A program made the translations under genes and the position numbers. A DNA stretch of 64,000 bases from Candidatus Mediterraneibacter guildfordensis (GTDB lineage: Bacteria > Bacillota > Clostridia > Lachnospirales > Lachnospiraceae). The notes below the pieces were generated by a model. It made no database searches and was not told where the DNA came from. It was given only the letters and a program-made list of their open reading frames with translations. Shown in pieces: positions 27,201-37,000 of this stretch; position 1 is the stretch's first letter, and every line of letters begins with the position of its first letter. The stretch spans positions 1-64,000 of the forward strand of contig DXIS01000012.1 of NCBI GenBank assembly GCA_019112735.1, read 5' to 3'.

Positions 27201-28208
27201 TTATCTTTCTTCTTGTCCCGTTATCTTTCTTCCTGTCACGGAAACCTTTTTCCCAAGTTTCTTTAAGCTTTTCTGAAGCACGAGAGAAAATACCGCAGCT
27301 CCGCAGAGCACTATGATCACTGAAAAAATATACTGTTCCCAGCCGTCTCCCAATGCAGAAGTAAGTTTCAGCTTCTCAGCAAGCCGGAAGGCCACCATAT
27401 GAGACAGATAGATCTCCATGCTGATCCCGCCGATAAACTTCGTTATCCTGTTGTTCAAAAGTTTTCCCTGATCTGACACAGCATAGATAAGGAACGCAGC
27501 TGACAGTACCAGACAGGCCGCAGTATTTCTTCCTATTACATAATATACCACAGCCGCTGCCAGAACAAGCCCTGCCGCCGCCCATTTATTCCATCTCTCA
27601 ATCTGCTCTCTGTACAGATAGATCAGACCTCCGGCGAGGAAAAAGCAGGCGCTGTACAGGACATTTGCCCGGCTTGCCTCAAAATAATACAGGCACATAA
27701 AATGCCAGGCCACACTGAGTCCGAATACAGTCCAGGCTCTCCTTCTGTTCTCAATCAATACGCAGAAAAACGGGAAGCAGATATAAAATACAAATATCAG
27801 CCCCAGGAACCAGCCCACACCGATAACCGTAATGCTACGGGGATCCGGAAGGAATCCGAACATTAATGTCAGATCAGCAAATCCCTCGCAGAATGATCCT
27901 ATCGATGGGGACATTACCACATCCAGCAGCACTAAAACCGCAAAAAAGGGAAAGATCTTTTTAAAACGTCTCCCATAGAATTCTGAAAGACTGATCTTCC
28001 CACTCAGCATCTTATTGTAATACCCGCAGCACATACCAAAAGCCGAGAGCATCATAAACAGAAAAACAAAATCTGTAAAAGACGGAATTATCGTGTCGTA
28101 TAAATACCCCTGTATCGAGTAGGTGCTGTTCTCTGCCACATGCATCATTACGATCCCGATACAGGCGATCGTCCGAAGTCCGTCAGCCGAACCATAATAC
28201 TTTTTCAT
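27201..28208 (-). CDS. Acyltransferase family 3 membrane protein
   Basis: The 335-aa protein has about ten helices and the acyltransferase-3 N-terminus (GSADGLRTIACIGIVMMHV), with the conserved His in helix 1 and RRFKKIFPFF after helix 2. Such proteins O-acylate surface sugars. The start overlaps the upstream GT4 stop as ATGA, showing coupling. It differs from the other acyltransferase-3 at 19864-20967, so the polymer may carry two different acyl groups. The acyl donor is unknown. Confidence 0.87.
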   Translation of the reverse strand: MKKYYGSADGLRTIACIGIVMMHVAENSTYSIQGYLYDTIIPSFTDFVFLFMMLSAFGMCCGYYNKMLSGKISLSEFYGRRFKKIFPFFAVLVLLDVVMSPSIGSFCEGFADLTLMFGFLPDPRSITVIGVGWFLGLIFVFYICFPFFCVLIENRRRAWTVFGLSVAWHFMCLYYFEASRANVLYSACFFLAGGLIYLYREQIERWNKWAAAGLVLAAAVVYYVIGRNTAACLVLSAAFLIYAVSDQGKLLNNRITKFIGGISMEIYLSHMVAFRLAEKLKLTSALGDGWEQYIFSVIIVLCGAAVFSLVLQKSLKKLGKKVSVTGRKITGQEER

Positions 28209-29320
28209 CTTCTGTATATCTCCAGTGTCTTCTTCACCGTAGTATCCCAGTCAAATCTGCCGCAGATATAATCCGCCGCCTCACTCTTGTATTGCTCCAC
28301 AACGTCCGGATGGTCACAGAGAAACTGAAGTTTCTCTCTCAGATCATCTACGCTGCCTTTCCGGAATGTCAGAGCCCTGTCTTCCACTACATCAGCACAT
28401 TCCGGAATATCCGAGGTAAGACAGCAGCAGCCATAGCTCATCGCTTCCAGAAGGCTGAGCGGCATTCCCTCCAGATCACTGGGCAGACAGTACACATATG
28501 CATTACTGAATAACTCAGCAAGCACTCTCCCCCCTACAAAACCGGTGAACCTGATCCGACTGTCGCCTCCGGCGAGTCGCTGCATCTCCTTCATAAAGGC
28601 CTGGGAATCCGAACTTCCGCCTGCAATGACCAGTTTCTTCTCCGTATGAACTGTCCTGAATGCCTCGATCAGATACCGGATCCCCTTCTCTGGAACGACA
28701 CGCCCCAGAAATAAGATATACTCATCCTTCTTCAGACCAAACAACTGGTTGATCTGCTCTGCCTCTATCTTGCGGTGCCGGTCCACTCCATTTGGAATAA
28801 GCACAGTTTCTCTTCCGTATTCTCTGAGAAAATATTCTTTTGCTCCCCGGCTCAGCACTATAATCTCATCAGCATATTTTACCGCAATTTTTTCTCCGAA
28901 GCGGATGTAATTTCTGGCAAACGCTCCCCATTTCTGCCGTTTCCAGTCGAGACCATGGACAGTGGCAATACACCGCCTCCCCAGCAGTCTGGGAATCCAG
29001 AGCATGGCGCAGGGACCTTCCGCATGGAAATGAACTACGTCAAATCTTCCGAAAGCCGCAAATATAGAAGCGAAAAACGAGGAAGAAACTGCGGCCAGCC
29101 CCTTACCGGTAACTGTCGGCACTGGCCGGATCCTGACCCCCTTATACTCATGAAGATTACATCTGCCATATCCTTTTCTGTTCACCTGATGCTCCCGCCG
29201 GTTAAAGCATGTCACCTGATGTCCGAGCCGCACCATACGCGTTCCCAGCTCTTTCACGACGATCTCTACTCCGCCTTCACGTGACGGAATCCGTTTATGT
29301 CCCAGCATTGCAATTTTCAA
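28205..29320 (-). CDS. GT4 glycosyltransferase, Cps/Rgp rhamnosyltransferase-like
   Basis: The 371-aa protein begins MKIAMLGHKRIPSREGGVEI, the N-terminal pattern (DUF1972-like) found in beta-1,4-rhamnosyltransferases such as pneumococcal Cps2T and streptococcal RgpA-type enzymes. It has a standard GT-B donor half (FLGRVVPEKGIRYLIEAF, DLEGMPLSLLEAMSYG with an intact E-x7-E motif). It is the first gene of the right module. AGGGGAG precedes the ATG. Rhamnosyl transfer is a family-based guess; no dTDP-rhamnose genes are in the window. Confidence 0.85.
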   Translation of the reverse strand: MKIAMLGHKRIPSREGGVEIVVKELGTRMVRLGHQVTCFNRREHQVNRKGYGRCNLHEYKGVRIRPVPTVTGKGLAAVSSSFFASIFAAFGRFDVVHFHAEGPCAMLWIPRLLGRRCIATVHGLDWKRQKWGAFARNYIRFGEKIAVKYADEIIVLSRGAKEYFLREYGRETVLIPNGVDRHRKIEAEQINQLFGLKKDEYILFLGRVVPEKGIRYLIEAFRTVHTEKKLVIAGGSSDSQAFMKEMQRLAGGDSRIRFTGFVGGRVLAELFSNAYVYCLPSDLEGMPLSLLEAMSYGCCCLTSDIPECADVVEDRALTFRKGSVDDLREKLQFLCDHPDVVEQYKSEAADYICGRFDWDTTVKKTLEIYRR

Positions 29321-29422
29321 TTTTTTTCTCCCCTAATATGTACATTTTTCCAAAACAGAGGTTAATGTTCAGGACTCCCCCATATCGCGCCGAGTGATAA
29401 TATACAGATTATTGATAACTCA

Positions 29423-30898
29423 TCAGCTGTTCCCTTTGATTCCATTGATTACCTGTTCAACGTTTGCAATAATTGTTTCTCTATCTGTAATCAACGAATC
29501 GGATCGATTCTCCCAAAACTCATAAAAAGTCTTTACAAAAGCGTCTCTCATATCATTTCGGCTAATAATATACATATTATTATAATCACCGTCCAGCCGG
29601 ATATGAGAAATTGTATCGTTCAATAAGATACAGTATCTGGTTTCATAATCCATATTGGGAATCAGCCTTCCCGACACCATCTTAATTTTCAATTTCTGAT
29701 GATTCCTGCACAGTTCAATAAAATATTCCAGGCATCGTATGATCTGTTTCTGGGTAAGATGTACTTTGTAATTAAAAAAGTCAATCTCATTGTCAACCAC
29801 AAGATTATAAAAAGCTGTTCTATAAAGCAGAATACTGATTTCAAAATCTTCTACGGCATTTCTGGCAATTCTGTGAATACTTCGCAGTTCATCAAGCGCT
29901 GGGGATTCATTCTCCTCTTCATCCATCTGTCCGGCAATCTGCTCCACAATCTCCTCAAATAAATCCTCCGGCAAAAAATGTTCTGTCAGATGCCCTATTA
30001 TCCACTGCTGGCAGAGAGCAAACAATCCATGAACATACTCATGTTTTAAAATCATTTCCCGCATAGACGTTTTGCGAAAAAGCTGATTTTCCTGACTGCA
30101 CAATCCTTTCACACTGCGAAAAACAGACCGGCAATTATCTGAATTTTCACTTGTCACCACGGATACACAATGATTCCCGTTGACAAGCAATCCAGAAATC
30201 ATATAGTCGTCTTCTACGGCAAAAATTGCTTTGCCAGCCGCCCCGGCACTTCCGTACAAATGAAAGTCAATGCAGCGATTTCGATCCAATACCTCCACGA
30301 GAAAGCTTATATCATGTGAATAATCTAATGTATCCTTCTGCACATTGATCACCATACAATAATGTACATCCTGATACCATTTTCCTTTCGAAACGTGTTT
30401 ATTTTTTGCTTCTATAATCTGAAGCTGATACTCACGCTCCAAAGCAAAAATATCAAACGCGCCTACAATGTTCAAAGAGCTCACGCGACGCAGGACCGGA
30501 TGTCTCATCTTAACCACAAACTGTGCAATTTTCATCTCCGGCCAGAACTGCAAACCCAGGATTACATCCGCGTCCGGACTGTTCTGGAGATCCCGGACAT
30601 AGTTGTACTCAGCTTCAAGATTATCCCAAATTGCCTGCTGCAGATCCGATTTGTTTTCCACCTGATACTCCTGCATCAAGCCAGTCGCCGCTTCAGCTCC
30701 GCACTGTGTGACGATACACTCACTTATCCTTTTCAGAATCTTCGATGCATATTTTTCTGACGGGATCATTTGTCCACCCGTCCACTTGCTGATATAAGAC
30801 ACATCATACTTAAGTTCCTGGGCAAGGGCGTAGTTCTTTATACCCGCAACTGTCATCAAATGTTTCAAAAGTCTGCTGAATCTGTTCTTTTCACTCAT
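29423..30898 (-). CDS. HTH (XRE-like) protein with unknown 430-aa C-terminal region
   Basis: The 491-aa protein has an N-terminal helix-turn-helix (RFSRLLKHLMTVAGIKNYAL, then QELKYDVSYISKWTGG). The remaining 430 residues match no family I recognise. They contain an aromatic- and Cys-bearing beta-rich part and a helical C-terminus. No membrane segment or catalytic motif is seen. Codon use is more AT-rich than in its neighbours. ATG at 30898 follows GAGGGGAAA; a TTG six codons upstream lacks a site. It has its own promoter and lies just upstream, in transcription order, of the right polysaccharide module, so it could regulate that locus. Regulation is inferred from position only. Confidence 0.7.
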   Translation of the reverse strand: MSEKNRFSRLLKHLMTVAGIKNYALAQELKYDVSYISKWTGGQMIPSEKYASKILKRISECIVTQCGAEAATGLMQEYQVENKSDLQQAIWDNLEAEYNYVRDLQNSPDADVILGLQFWPEMKIAQFVVKMRHPVLRRVSSLNIVGAFDIFALEREYQLQIIEAKNKHVSKGKWYQDVHYCMVINVQKDTLDYSHDISFLVEVLDRNRCIDFHLYGSAGAAGKAIFAVEDDYMISGLLVNGNHCVSVVTSENSDNCRSVFRSVKGLCSQENQLFRKTSMREMILKHEYVHGLFALCQQWIIGHLTEHFLPEDLFEEIVEQIAGQMDEEENESPALDELRSIHRIARNAVEDFEISILLYRTAFYNLVVDNEIDFFNYKVHLTQKQIIRCLEYFIELCRNHQKLKIKMVSGRLIPNMDYETRYCILLNDTISHIRLDGDYNNMYIISRNDMRDAFVKTFYEFWENRSDSLITDRETIIANVEQVINGIKGNS

Positions 30899-30948
30899 TT
30901 TCCCCTCATAACACAAAAAGAATACCTTATATAAATTTTGTCTTATTC

Positions 30949-30977
30949 ATTTTACTCTAATTTGAGTTTTCTATCAA
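30949..30977 (-). promoter_or_regulatory. Promoter of the HTH gene
   Basis: On the minus strand TTGATA (30977-30972) and TAAAAT (30954-30949) are separated by exactly 17 bp, about 50 bp upstream of the ATG at 30898. This is a good sigma-A match. It lies just past the terminator hairpin at 31013-31056, so the HTH gene starts a new transcription unit. Confidence 0.65.
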
Positions 30978-31012
30978 TCCCGTTTTTTCCCAGATTTTTA
31001 GCCAGATATTTT

Positions 31013-31056
31013 AAAAAGGAGCTGTCGCACCATTATTTAGTGCGACTGCCCCTTTT
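31013..31056 (-). terminator. Rho-independent terminator after the AMP ligase
   Basis: On the minus strand the stem GCAGTCGCAC / GTGCGACAGC (one A-A mismatch) is extended by AAAGGG / TCCTTT with a G-U pair. It is followed by a T run (CTCCTTTTT). It lies 9 bp beyond the ligase stop. The structure is nearly symmetric and could work in both directions. Confidence 0.8.
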
Positions 31057-31064
31057 CATCTTCC

Positions 31065-32828
31065 TTATGCATTTGCCCTTCTTAATTCTCCGGGCACTTT
31101 CTTCAGCTGCTCTTTCAAAATCGTTTTGGTCAGTCCAATACGGTTTGTTTTGAAGTGGAAGAACGGCCGCTCTGAGAGTTCAATAATCTCAACCGGCTGC
31201 ATATAATCATCCAGACACTCTCTTACTTTATCTTCGATATCATCAATCGCATATCCGTCTTCAAGCACAACATACAGATATGGAAGGAAACATCCTCCGT
31301 GCTCGCTGTCCGGAACCACTACGAAAAATTCGTCATCAATCCCTTTTATATCTGCATCCGCCAATCGATTTTCCATCGGCAGGGTAGCCAGGTCTCCGCC
31401 ACCATAGCGCGGTGCTTTTCCCCGGGTCTGTACATACAGAACGCCGTCTTCATTCATAAATCCGATATCCCCCGTATGCAGCCATGTCATGCCGTCTTCA
31501 TGTACTTGAAGCGCTTTCTTCGTTGCTTCTTCATTATCATAACCAAGCATGAGCCCCGGACCGCTGATACAGATTTCTCCCATCTCGTTATACGTAAGCT
31601 CCTTCTGAGTCCCCGGCTCGAATACGCTGATCACATTCAGGATCGTAGGAACTCCCACGTTCCCGTTTCCCATCGGATACGGAGACATAGGCAGCGTGAC
31701 ATTGGAGCCCGCCTCACTGTTTCCATAACCTGTAGTAAACCGGATATGGCAGTTATGCGAATCCACAAACTTTTGGGCACGCTTCAATTGATTATTATTG
31801 TAGGATTCCGATCCGGCGCCTGCCGCAGTCAGATGTGACAGATCATAATCATCAGGAATACGCCCATTGCGCATTACTGTCTCAATAAACATCGGAATAA
31901 GCGGCCAGGAGTTGGGACGGCAGCGCATCAGCTCCAAGTCCACATCCTCAACTGCAACGTAAGGATTTAAAATCAAAAGCTTGTTAGATGCCAGAGGCAT
32001 CAGTTCCATAGCAACTACTACAGCAACCAGAGCCGGAGGGAGTGCCGTTACCATCCAGGTCGGACGGTAATCACTTGCTCCTGCATAAAAATTCATCTGT
32101 GCAATAACAGCCAGCATTGTGTGTGCAGAGTGTATAACCTGTTTGGACGGTCCTGTAGATCCGCTTGTATAGGCCCTGAATAATGGACGGTTCACATCGA
32201 CCGGCGCATCTACAGGACCCTTGTAACTCTCGCCTATCGCAAGGAATTCCTCCCAATCCATCGTCTTCGGTCCGTGAGCCTTTTCATCAGGATACCTGCT
32301 GTCCAGATTTTTACGGACATAATCCGGCATATCTTCCCGTCTGCATGACTGACACGCATCGATCAGCACTACTTTCTCAACATCTGTATCCGACAGGAAA
32401 CGTCCCAGCTCATACTGAGCGAGATAATCCTGGGCAATGATCACTTTGGCGCCTGACTTCCGCACAGCCTCTACATTTTCTTTCAGTGTGTTATCCCTGC
32501 ACAGCAGAGATGCTCCGATTTGTTCTGCCGCCAGCAGAATATAGATAAACTCCGGCACAGAAGAAAGAAATACCGGAATCTGGTCTCCTTCTTTAAAACC
32601 GACCGCACGCATAGATCTGGCAACAGCTTCTGTCTTCTGAAAAACTGTACCCCACAAAATCTGACTGCCATAAAAATCCATCGCAGCCACATCCTCACCC
32701 GGACAATTCATCTTCAGATACTCTTTTACCGTGCATTCCGGAACTGTAATCTTCCTCAGCGGTTCCGGATAATACTGCAGCCACGGACGGTCTACACTCG
32801 GTTTTCCTGTCAAATTTGTACTACTCAT
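31065..32828 (-). CDS. AMP-forming ligase (ANL superfamily), function unknown
   Basis: The 587-aa enzyme has an ANL P-loop (FRAYTSGSTGPSKQVIHSA), the motif FTTGYGNSEAGSNVTLP, TWLHTGDIGFMNEDGVLYVQT and a RGKAPRYGGGD hinge. The C-terminal lysine motif is not the usual P-x-x-x-x-G-K but NRIGLTKTIL, with Lys near the expected place. It adenylates an acid substrate, probably forming a CoA or carrier thioester. It differs from the ligase at 18255-19817 and is isolated between a terminator and a long AT-rich gap, so no partner is evident. ATG at 32828 follows AAGGAGAAAAATAATA; a frame extension upstream to 33101 is AT-rich and not protein-like. Confidence 0.8.
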   Translation of the reverse strand: MSSTNLTGKPSVDRPWLQYYPEPLRKITVPECTVKEYLKMNCPGEDVAAMDFYGSQILWGTVFQKTEAVARSMRAVGFKEGDQIPVFLSSVPEFIYILLAAEQIGASLLCRDNTLKENVEAVRKSGAKVIIAQDYLAQYELGRFLSDTDVEKVVLIDACQSCRREDMPDYVRKNLDSRYPDEKAHGPKTMDWEEFLAIGESYKGPVDAPVDVNRPLFRAYTSGSTGPSKQVIHSAHTMLAVIAQMNFYAGASDYRPTWMVTALPPALVAVVVAMELMPLASNKLLILNPYVAVEDVDLELMRCRPNSWPLIPMFIETVMRNGRIPDDYDLSHLTAAGAGSESYNNNQLKRAQKFVDSHNCHIRFTTGYGNSEAGSNVTLPMSPYPMGNGNVGVPTILNVISVFEPGTQKELTYNEMGEICISGPGLMLGYDNEEATKKALQVHEDGMTWLHTGDIGFMNEDGVLYVQTRGKAPRYGGGDLATLPMENRLADADIKGIDDEFFVVVPDSEHGGCFLPYLYVVLEDGYAIDDIEDKVRECLDDYMQPVEIIELSERPFFHFKTNRIGLTKTILKEQLKKVPGELRRANA

Positions 32829-33163
32829 TATTATTTTTCTCCTTAAAACTTTGTAACCCATAGCAAATATTGTCCTGAATATACATTGATCCTCATATAA
32901 CTTTTTTGCAACGAGTGTGTTAAGTATAGCTCTCGAAATCCGGAAAGTATACAGAACAAAAAGGCAAAAATATGAATTTTTTTTAAAAAATTGGAATTTT
33001 TTAGAATTTTTATAAATCCTTTCATGTTGCCGGCTTTTAACAAATTGGTACAATCGGGAAGAGTTTTGCCGTAAACAGTATTGAATCCTCATATTTTCCA
33101 TGACAAATATGAATAAAGAATGATGTAATTGATACGGTTACATCGAGCAGCTCCGTCCGTTGA
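32829..33163. other. AT-rich intergenic region with no gene seen
   Basis: About 330 bp with long A and T tracts, densest at 32968-33017, where AATTTTTTTTAAAAAATT is nearly self-complementary. No convincing promoter pair or conserved open frame was found; the frame extending the ligase to 33101 has no ribosome-binding site. The right-hand end borders the UDP-glucose dehydrogenase remnant. The composition suggests a junction between exchanged DNA segments. Confidence 0.5.
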
Positions 33164-33925
33164 CATCATAGAGATGACACCGATCCTTTCCTGGCAAAAG
33201 CCGCTCGTACATTTGCCCGTCTGCTTCAGGAAGGGGCAGTCAAAGAAAAAATTAACACTCTTTTCATGAGATTTACGGAGGCTGAAGCCGTTAAGCTCTT
33301 TGCCAATACCTATCTGGCACTTCGTGTATCATACTTTAATGAGCTTGATACATATGCGGAAATAAAAGGGCTGGACACTCGTGCAATCATTGACGGTGTC
33401 TGTCTGGATCCCCGCATCGGCACTCACTACAACAATCCCTCTTTCGGCTACGGCGGCTACTGTCTCCCCAAGGATACCAAGCAGCTTTTAGCAAATTATG
33501 CAGATGTGCCGGAGAATCTCATCGAAGCCATTGTGGAATCAAACCGCACTCGTAAGGATTTTATTGCAGATCAAGTCCTGCAAATGGCCGGATATTATGA
33601 CTGTGGGGAGAATGATCAGCAGATAATCAGGCCCAAAAAAGAAGTAATAATTGGAGTTTATCGCCTGACAATGAAGTGCAATTCAGATAATTTCCGTCAG
33701 TCATCCATCCAGGGTGTTATGAAACGAATCAAAGCAAAAGGGGTTTCTATTATCATCTATGAACCCACACTGGAAGATGGCGCCAGCTTCTTCGATAACC
33801 GCGTGGTTAATCAATTGGAGGATTTCAAGAGGAAAAGTGACGCAATCATTGCAAACAGATACGACAGCTGCCTTGACGATGTAAGAGAAAAGGTATATAC
33901 CCGCGATGTATTCCGACGGGACTAA
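33164..33925 (+). pseudogene. ugd: UDP-glucose 6-dehydrogenase, C-terminal remnant
   Basis: The frame encodes the C-terminal half of a nucleotide-sugar dehydrogenase. It runs from [20 protein letters not shown] through [20 protein letters not shown], then the catalytic-loop motif [11 protein letters not shown] (with the active-site Cys) and the UDP-binding C-terminal domain. Intact family members are about 390-420 aa; the NAD-binding Rossmann half is missing. An ATG at 33266 could give 219 aa, but the matching sequence continues in frame upstream to about 33170 with no start, and the family pattern seems to carry on in another frame before that, indicating decay by deletion and frameshift. 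It is likely left from an earlier capsule locus. Confidence 0.8.
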
Positions 33926-33933
33926 AGACAGAA

Positions 33934-33984
33934 GACGAACCAGCAAAATTCCGACTCTAAAAGCCAGAATTCTGCTGGTTCGTC
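33934..33984. terminator. Bidirectional terminator-like hairpin
   Basis: An almost perfect 18-bp stem (GACGAACCAGCA...AATTC / GAATT...TGCTGGTTCGTC) with one mismatch lies 9 bp after the ugd remnant. On the plus strand it is followed by TCTTCTTCGCTT and on the minus strand by TTCTGTCTTT. It probably ends both the remnant's transcript and read-through from nifJ. Confidence 0.7.
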
Positions 33985-34000
33985 TCTTCTTCGCTTGTCA

Positions 34001-34037
34001 GGGGCTGAAAATCGGCATTAACCGACAGCCCCCTTTT
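34001..34037. terminator. Second hairpin between nifJ and the ugd remnant
   Basis: GGGGCTG ... CAGCCCC with an inner TCGG / CCGA pairing forms a stable stem 20 bp beyond the nifJ stop. It is followed by CTTTTCG on the plus strand; on the minus strand there is no T run. It may be the 3' stabilising stem of the nifJ message, with the hairpin at 33934-33984 as the actual terminator. Confidence 0.5.
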
Positions 34038-34057
34038 CGTCGTTTCAATTGAAAATG

Positions 34058-37000
34058 TTATTCAGCTTTATCAGCTGCGTATACATCTACCAGTTTCTTC
34101 AGGTAGTCGTATCTCTCCATAGCTTCCTGCTCGTTGCGTGCGAACAGTCTTGCAGCCTTCTCCGGATTGGATCTCTTCAGAGCATTGTAACGAACCTCGC
34201 CGTCAAGGAATGCCTGATAATCCTCTTCCTTCGGAGCCTTGCTGTCAAGGAAGAACTTGTTGCCTTCAGCAGCCGGATTGAACCGGAAGTTGTTCCAGTA
34301 TCCGCACTCTACTGCCAGCTGTTCCTCTGTCTGTGCTTTGCTCATACCCTTCTTGATACCGTGGTTGATACACGGAGCGTAAGCGATGATGAGTGACGGT
34401 CCCGGATATGCCTCAGCCTCTGTGATGGCTTTGACTGTCTGGTTGAAGTCAGCACCCATGGCGATCTGTGCAACGTATACATAGCCGTAGCTCATTGCCA
34501 TGCCCGCAAGGTCTTTCTTCTTCGTCTCTTTACCGCCTGCAGCGAACTGTGCCGTAGCACCTGTCTTTGTAGCCTTGGAAGACTGTCCGCCTGTGTTGGA
34601 GTAAACCTCTGTATCGAATACCATGATGTTGATGTCCTTGCCGCTTGCAAGTACGTGGTCAACGCCGCCGAATCCGATATCGTAAGCCCATCCGTCACCG
34701 CCGAATACCCACTGGGATTTCTTAGCGAGGAAGTCTTTGTTCTTCAGAAGTTCTGTCTTCTCCATACGGTCGCATCCACATTTCTCCAGAGCTGCCACAA
34801 GTTTGTCTGTAGCGGTTCCGTTTGTAGCGCCGCATGCGTATGTATCGATGTATTCCTGAGCAGCAGCCTTAACGTCTGCATCCTCAGCCTCTGCAGCAAG
34901 TGTTGCAGCATAGCCTTTCATTCTGTCACGGATCGTGTTCTGAGCGAGCAGCATACCGTAACCGAACTCAGCATTATCCTCGAACAGGGAGTTGGACCAT
35001 GCCGGACCCTGTCCCTTCTCGTTTACAGTGTACGGTGTGGACGGTGAGGAGTTGCCCCAGATGGAGGAACATCCTGTCGCGTTCGCGATGTACATTCTGT
35101 CACCGAAGAGCTGTGTGATCAGTTTTGCGTACGGAGTCTCGCCGCAGCCTGCACATGCGCCGGAGAACTCAAGGAGCGGCTGTTTGAACTGGCTGCCCTT
35201 TACAGTTGTCTCTTTGTATTTTGCAACAACCTCCGGTTTAACCGGGATCTCACGGCCGAAGTCGAAGTACTTCTGCTCGCCTGCGTTTGCTTCCATGTTG
35301 CCCATAACAAGAGCTTTCTCGCCCTTCTTGCCAGGACATACGTTCGCGCAGGAGCCGCATCCTGTACAGTCATAAGCTGATACAGTCATTGTGAACTTCA
35401 TGCCCGGCATACCGATCATATCCAGAGTCTTCAGTCCTTCCGGAGCCTTTGCAGCCTCTTCTTCTGTAAGAGCTACCGGACGGATAACTGCGTGCGGACA
35501 TACATATGCACAGCGGTTACACTGGATACAGTTGTCCGGATTCCAGATCGGGATATCCACTGCGATACCGCGTTTCTCGTATGCAGAAGATCCGGACGGT
35601 GTGGATCCGTCTACGTAATCATTGAATGCAGATACCGGAAGTGTATTTCCTTCCTGAGCATTTACTTTCGCCTGGATATTCTTAACGAAATCAACAACGT
35701 CTTTTCTTCCGTTCTCGTCTACCTTCGGCTGAGCAAGACCTTCGTCAGCTGCGTCTTTCCAGCTCTCCGGAACTGTCACTTCAACAACCTGTTTTGCACC
35801 TGCATCGATGGCGTCATAGTTCATCTGAACGATCTTGTCGCCCTTTCTTCCGTATGTAGCCTTTGCAGCAGCCTTCATCAGGTCGATCGCCTCTGCCTCC
35901 GGAATGATGGCAGCCAGTTTGAAGAATGCAGACTGAAGGACTGTATTGATACGTCCGCCAAGTCCGATCTCTTTACCGATCTTGATACCGTCGATGGTAT
36001 AGAACTTGATGTTGTGGTTTGCGATATAAGCTTTTACCTGTCCCGGCAGATGTTTCTCAAGTCCTTCCATATCCCACGGACAGTTGAGAAGGAATGTACC
36101 GCCGTCAACAAGCTCCTGAACCATGTTGTATTTGTTTACATAGGACGGATTGTGACATGCCACAAAGTTCGCCTGGTGGATCAGGTATGTAGACTTGATC
36201 GGCAGCTTGCCGAAACGCAGGTGGGACATTGTAACACCGCCTGACTTCTTGGAGTCATAATCGAAGTAAGCCTGTGCGTACATGTCTGTGTTGTCACCGA
36301 TGATCTTGATGGAGTTCTTGTTCGCTCCGACTGTACCGTCAGCGCCAAGTCCCCAGAACTTACAGTTGATCGTTCCTTCCGGTGTTGTAACGAGCGGCTC
36401 GTCCGCTTTCAGTGACAGGTGTGTCACATCATCCTCGATACCGAGTGTGAATTTCTCTTTCTCATCATTGTGATATACAGCAACGATCTGAGCAGGTGTT
36501 GTATCCTTGGAACCAAGGCCGTAACGTCCTGTGTAGATCGGAACCGCGTCGAATTTGGAGCCTTTGAGTGCTGCAACAACATCCAGGTACAGCGGCTCGC
36601 CCATAGCGCCCGGCTCTTTTGTTCTGTCAAGAACAGAGATCTTCTTAACGGAATCCGGGATTGCATCGATGAGCGCCTGTGCGCAGAACGGTCTGTACAG
36701 ACGTACTTTAACAACGCCGACTTTCTCGCCTGCCTTCATCAGGTAGTCGATGGTCTCCTCGATCGTATCACAGACAGAACCCATGGCAACGATCACGTGC
36801 TCAGCGTCCTCTGCTCCGTAGTAGTTGAACAGTTTGTAATCTGTTCCGATCTTCGCATTAACTTTGTCCATGTAGTTCTGAACGATTCCCGGCATTGCAT
36901 CGTAGTACGGGTTGCATGCCTCTCTTGCCTGGAAGAAGATATCCGGGTTCTGAGCGGAACCTCTCTGGCACGGATGGTTCGGGTTCAGCGCGTGTGCACG

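Noticed and set aside
32829-33101. N-terminal extension of the AMP ligase by 91 residues
   Set aside because: The extra part is coded by AT-rich DNA, has no ribosome-binding site and reads as unstructured Lys/Phe-rich sequence. The ATG at 32828 has AAGGAG at good spacing and starts where ANL enzymes usually do.
33266-33925. Intact small 219-aa dehydrogenase gene
   Set aside because: The homologous sequence continues upstream of the ATG in the same frame and the NAD-binding half is absent, so a remnant is the better reading.
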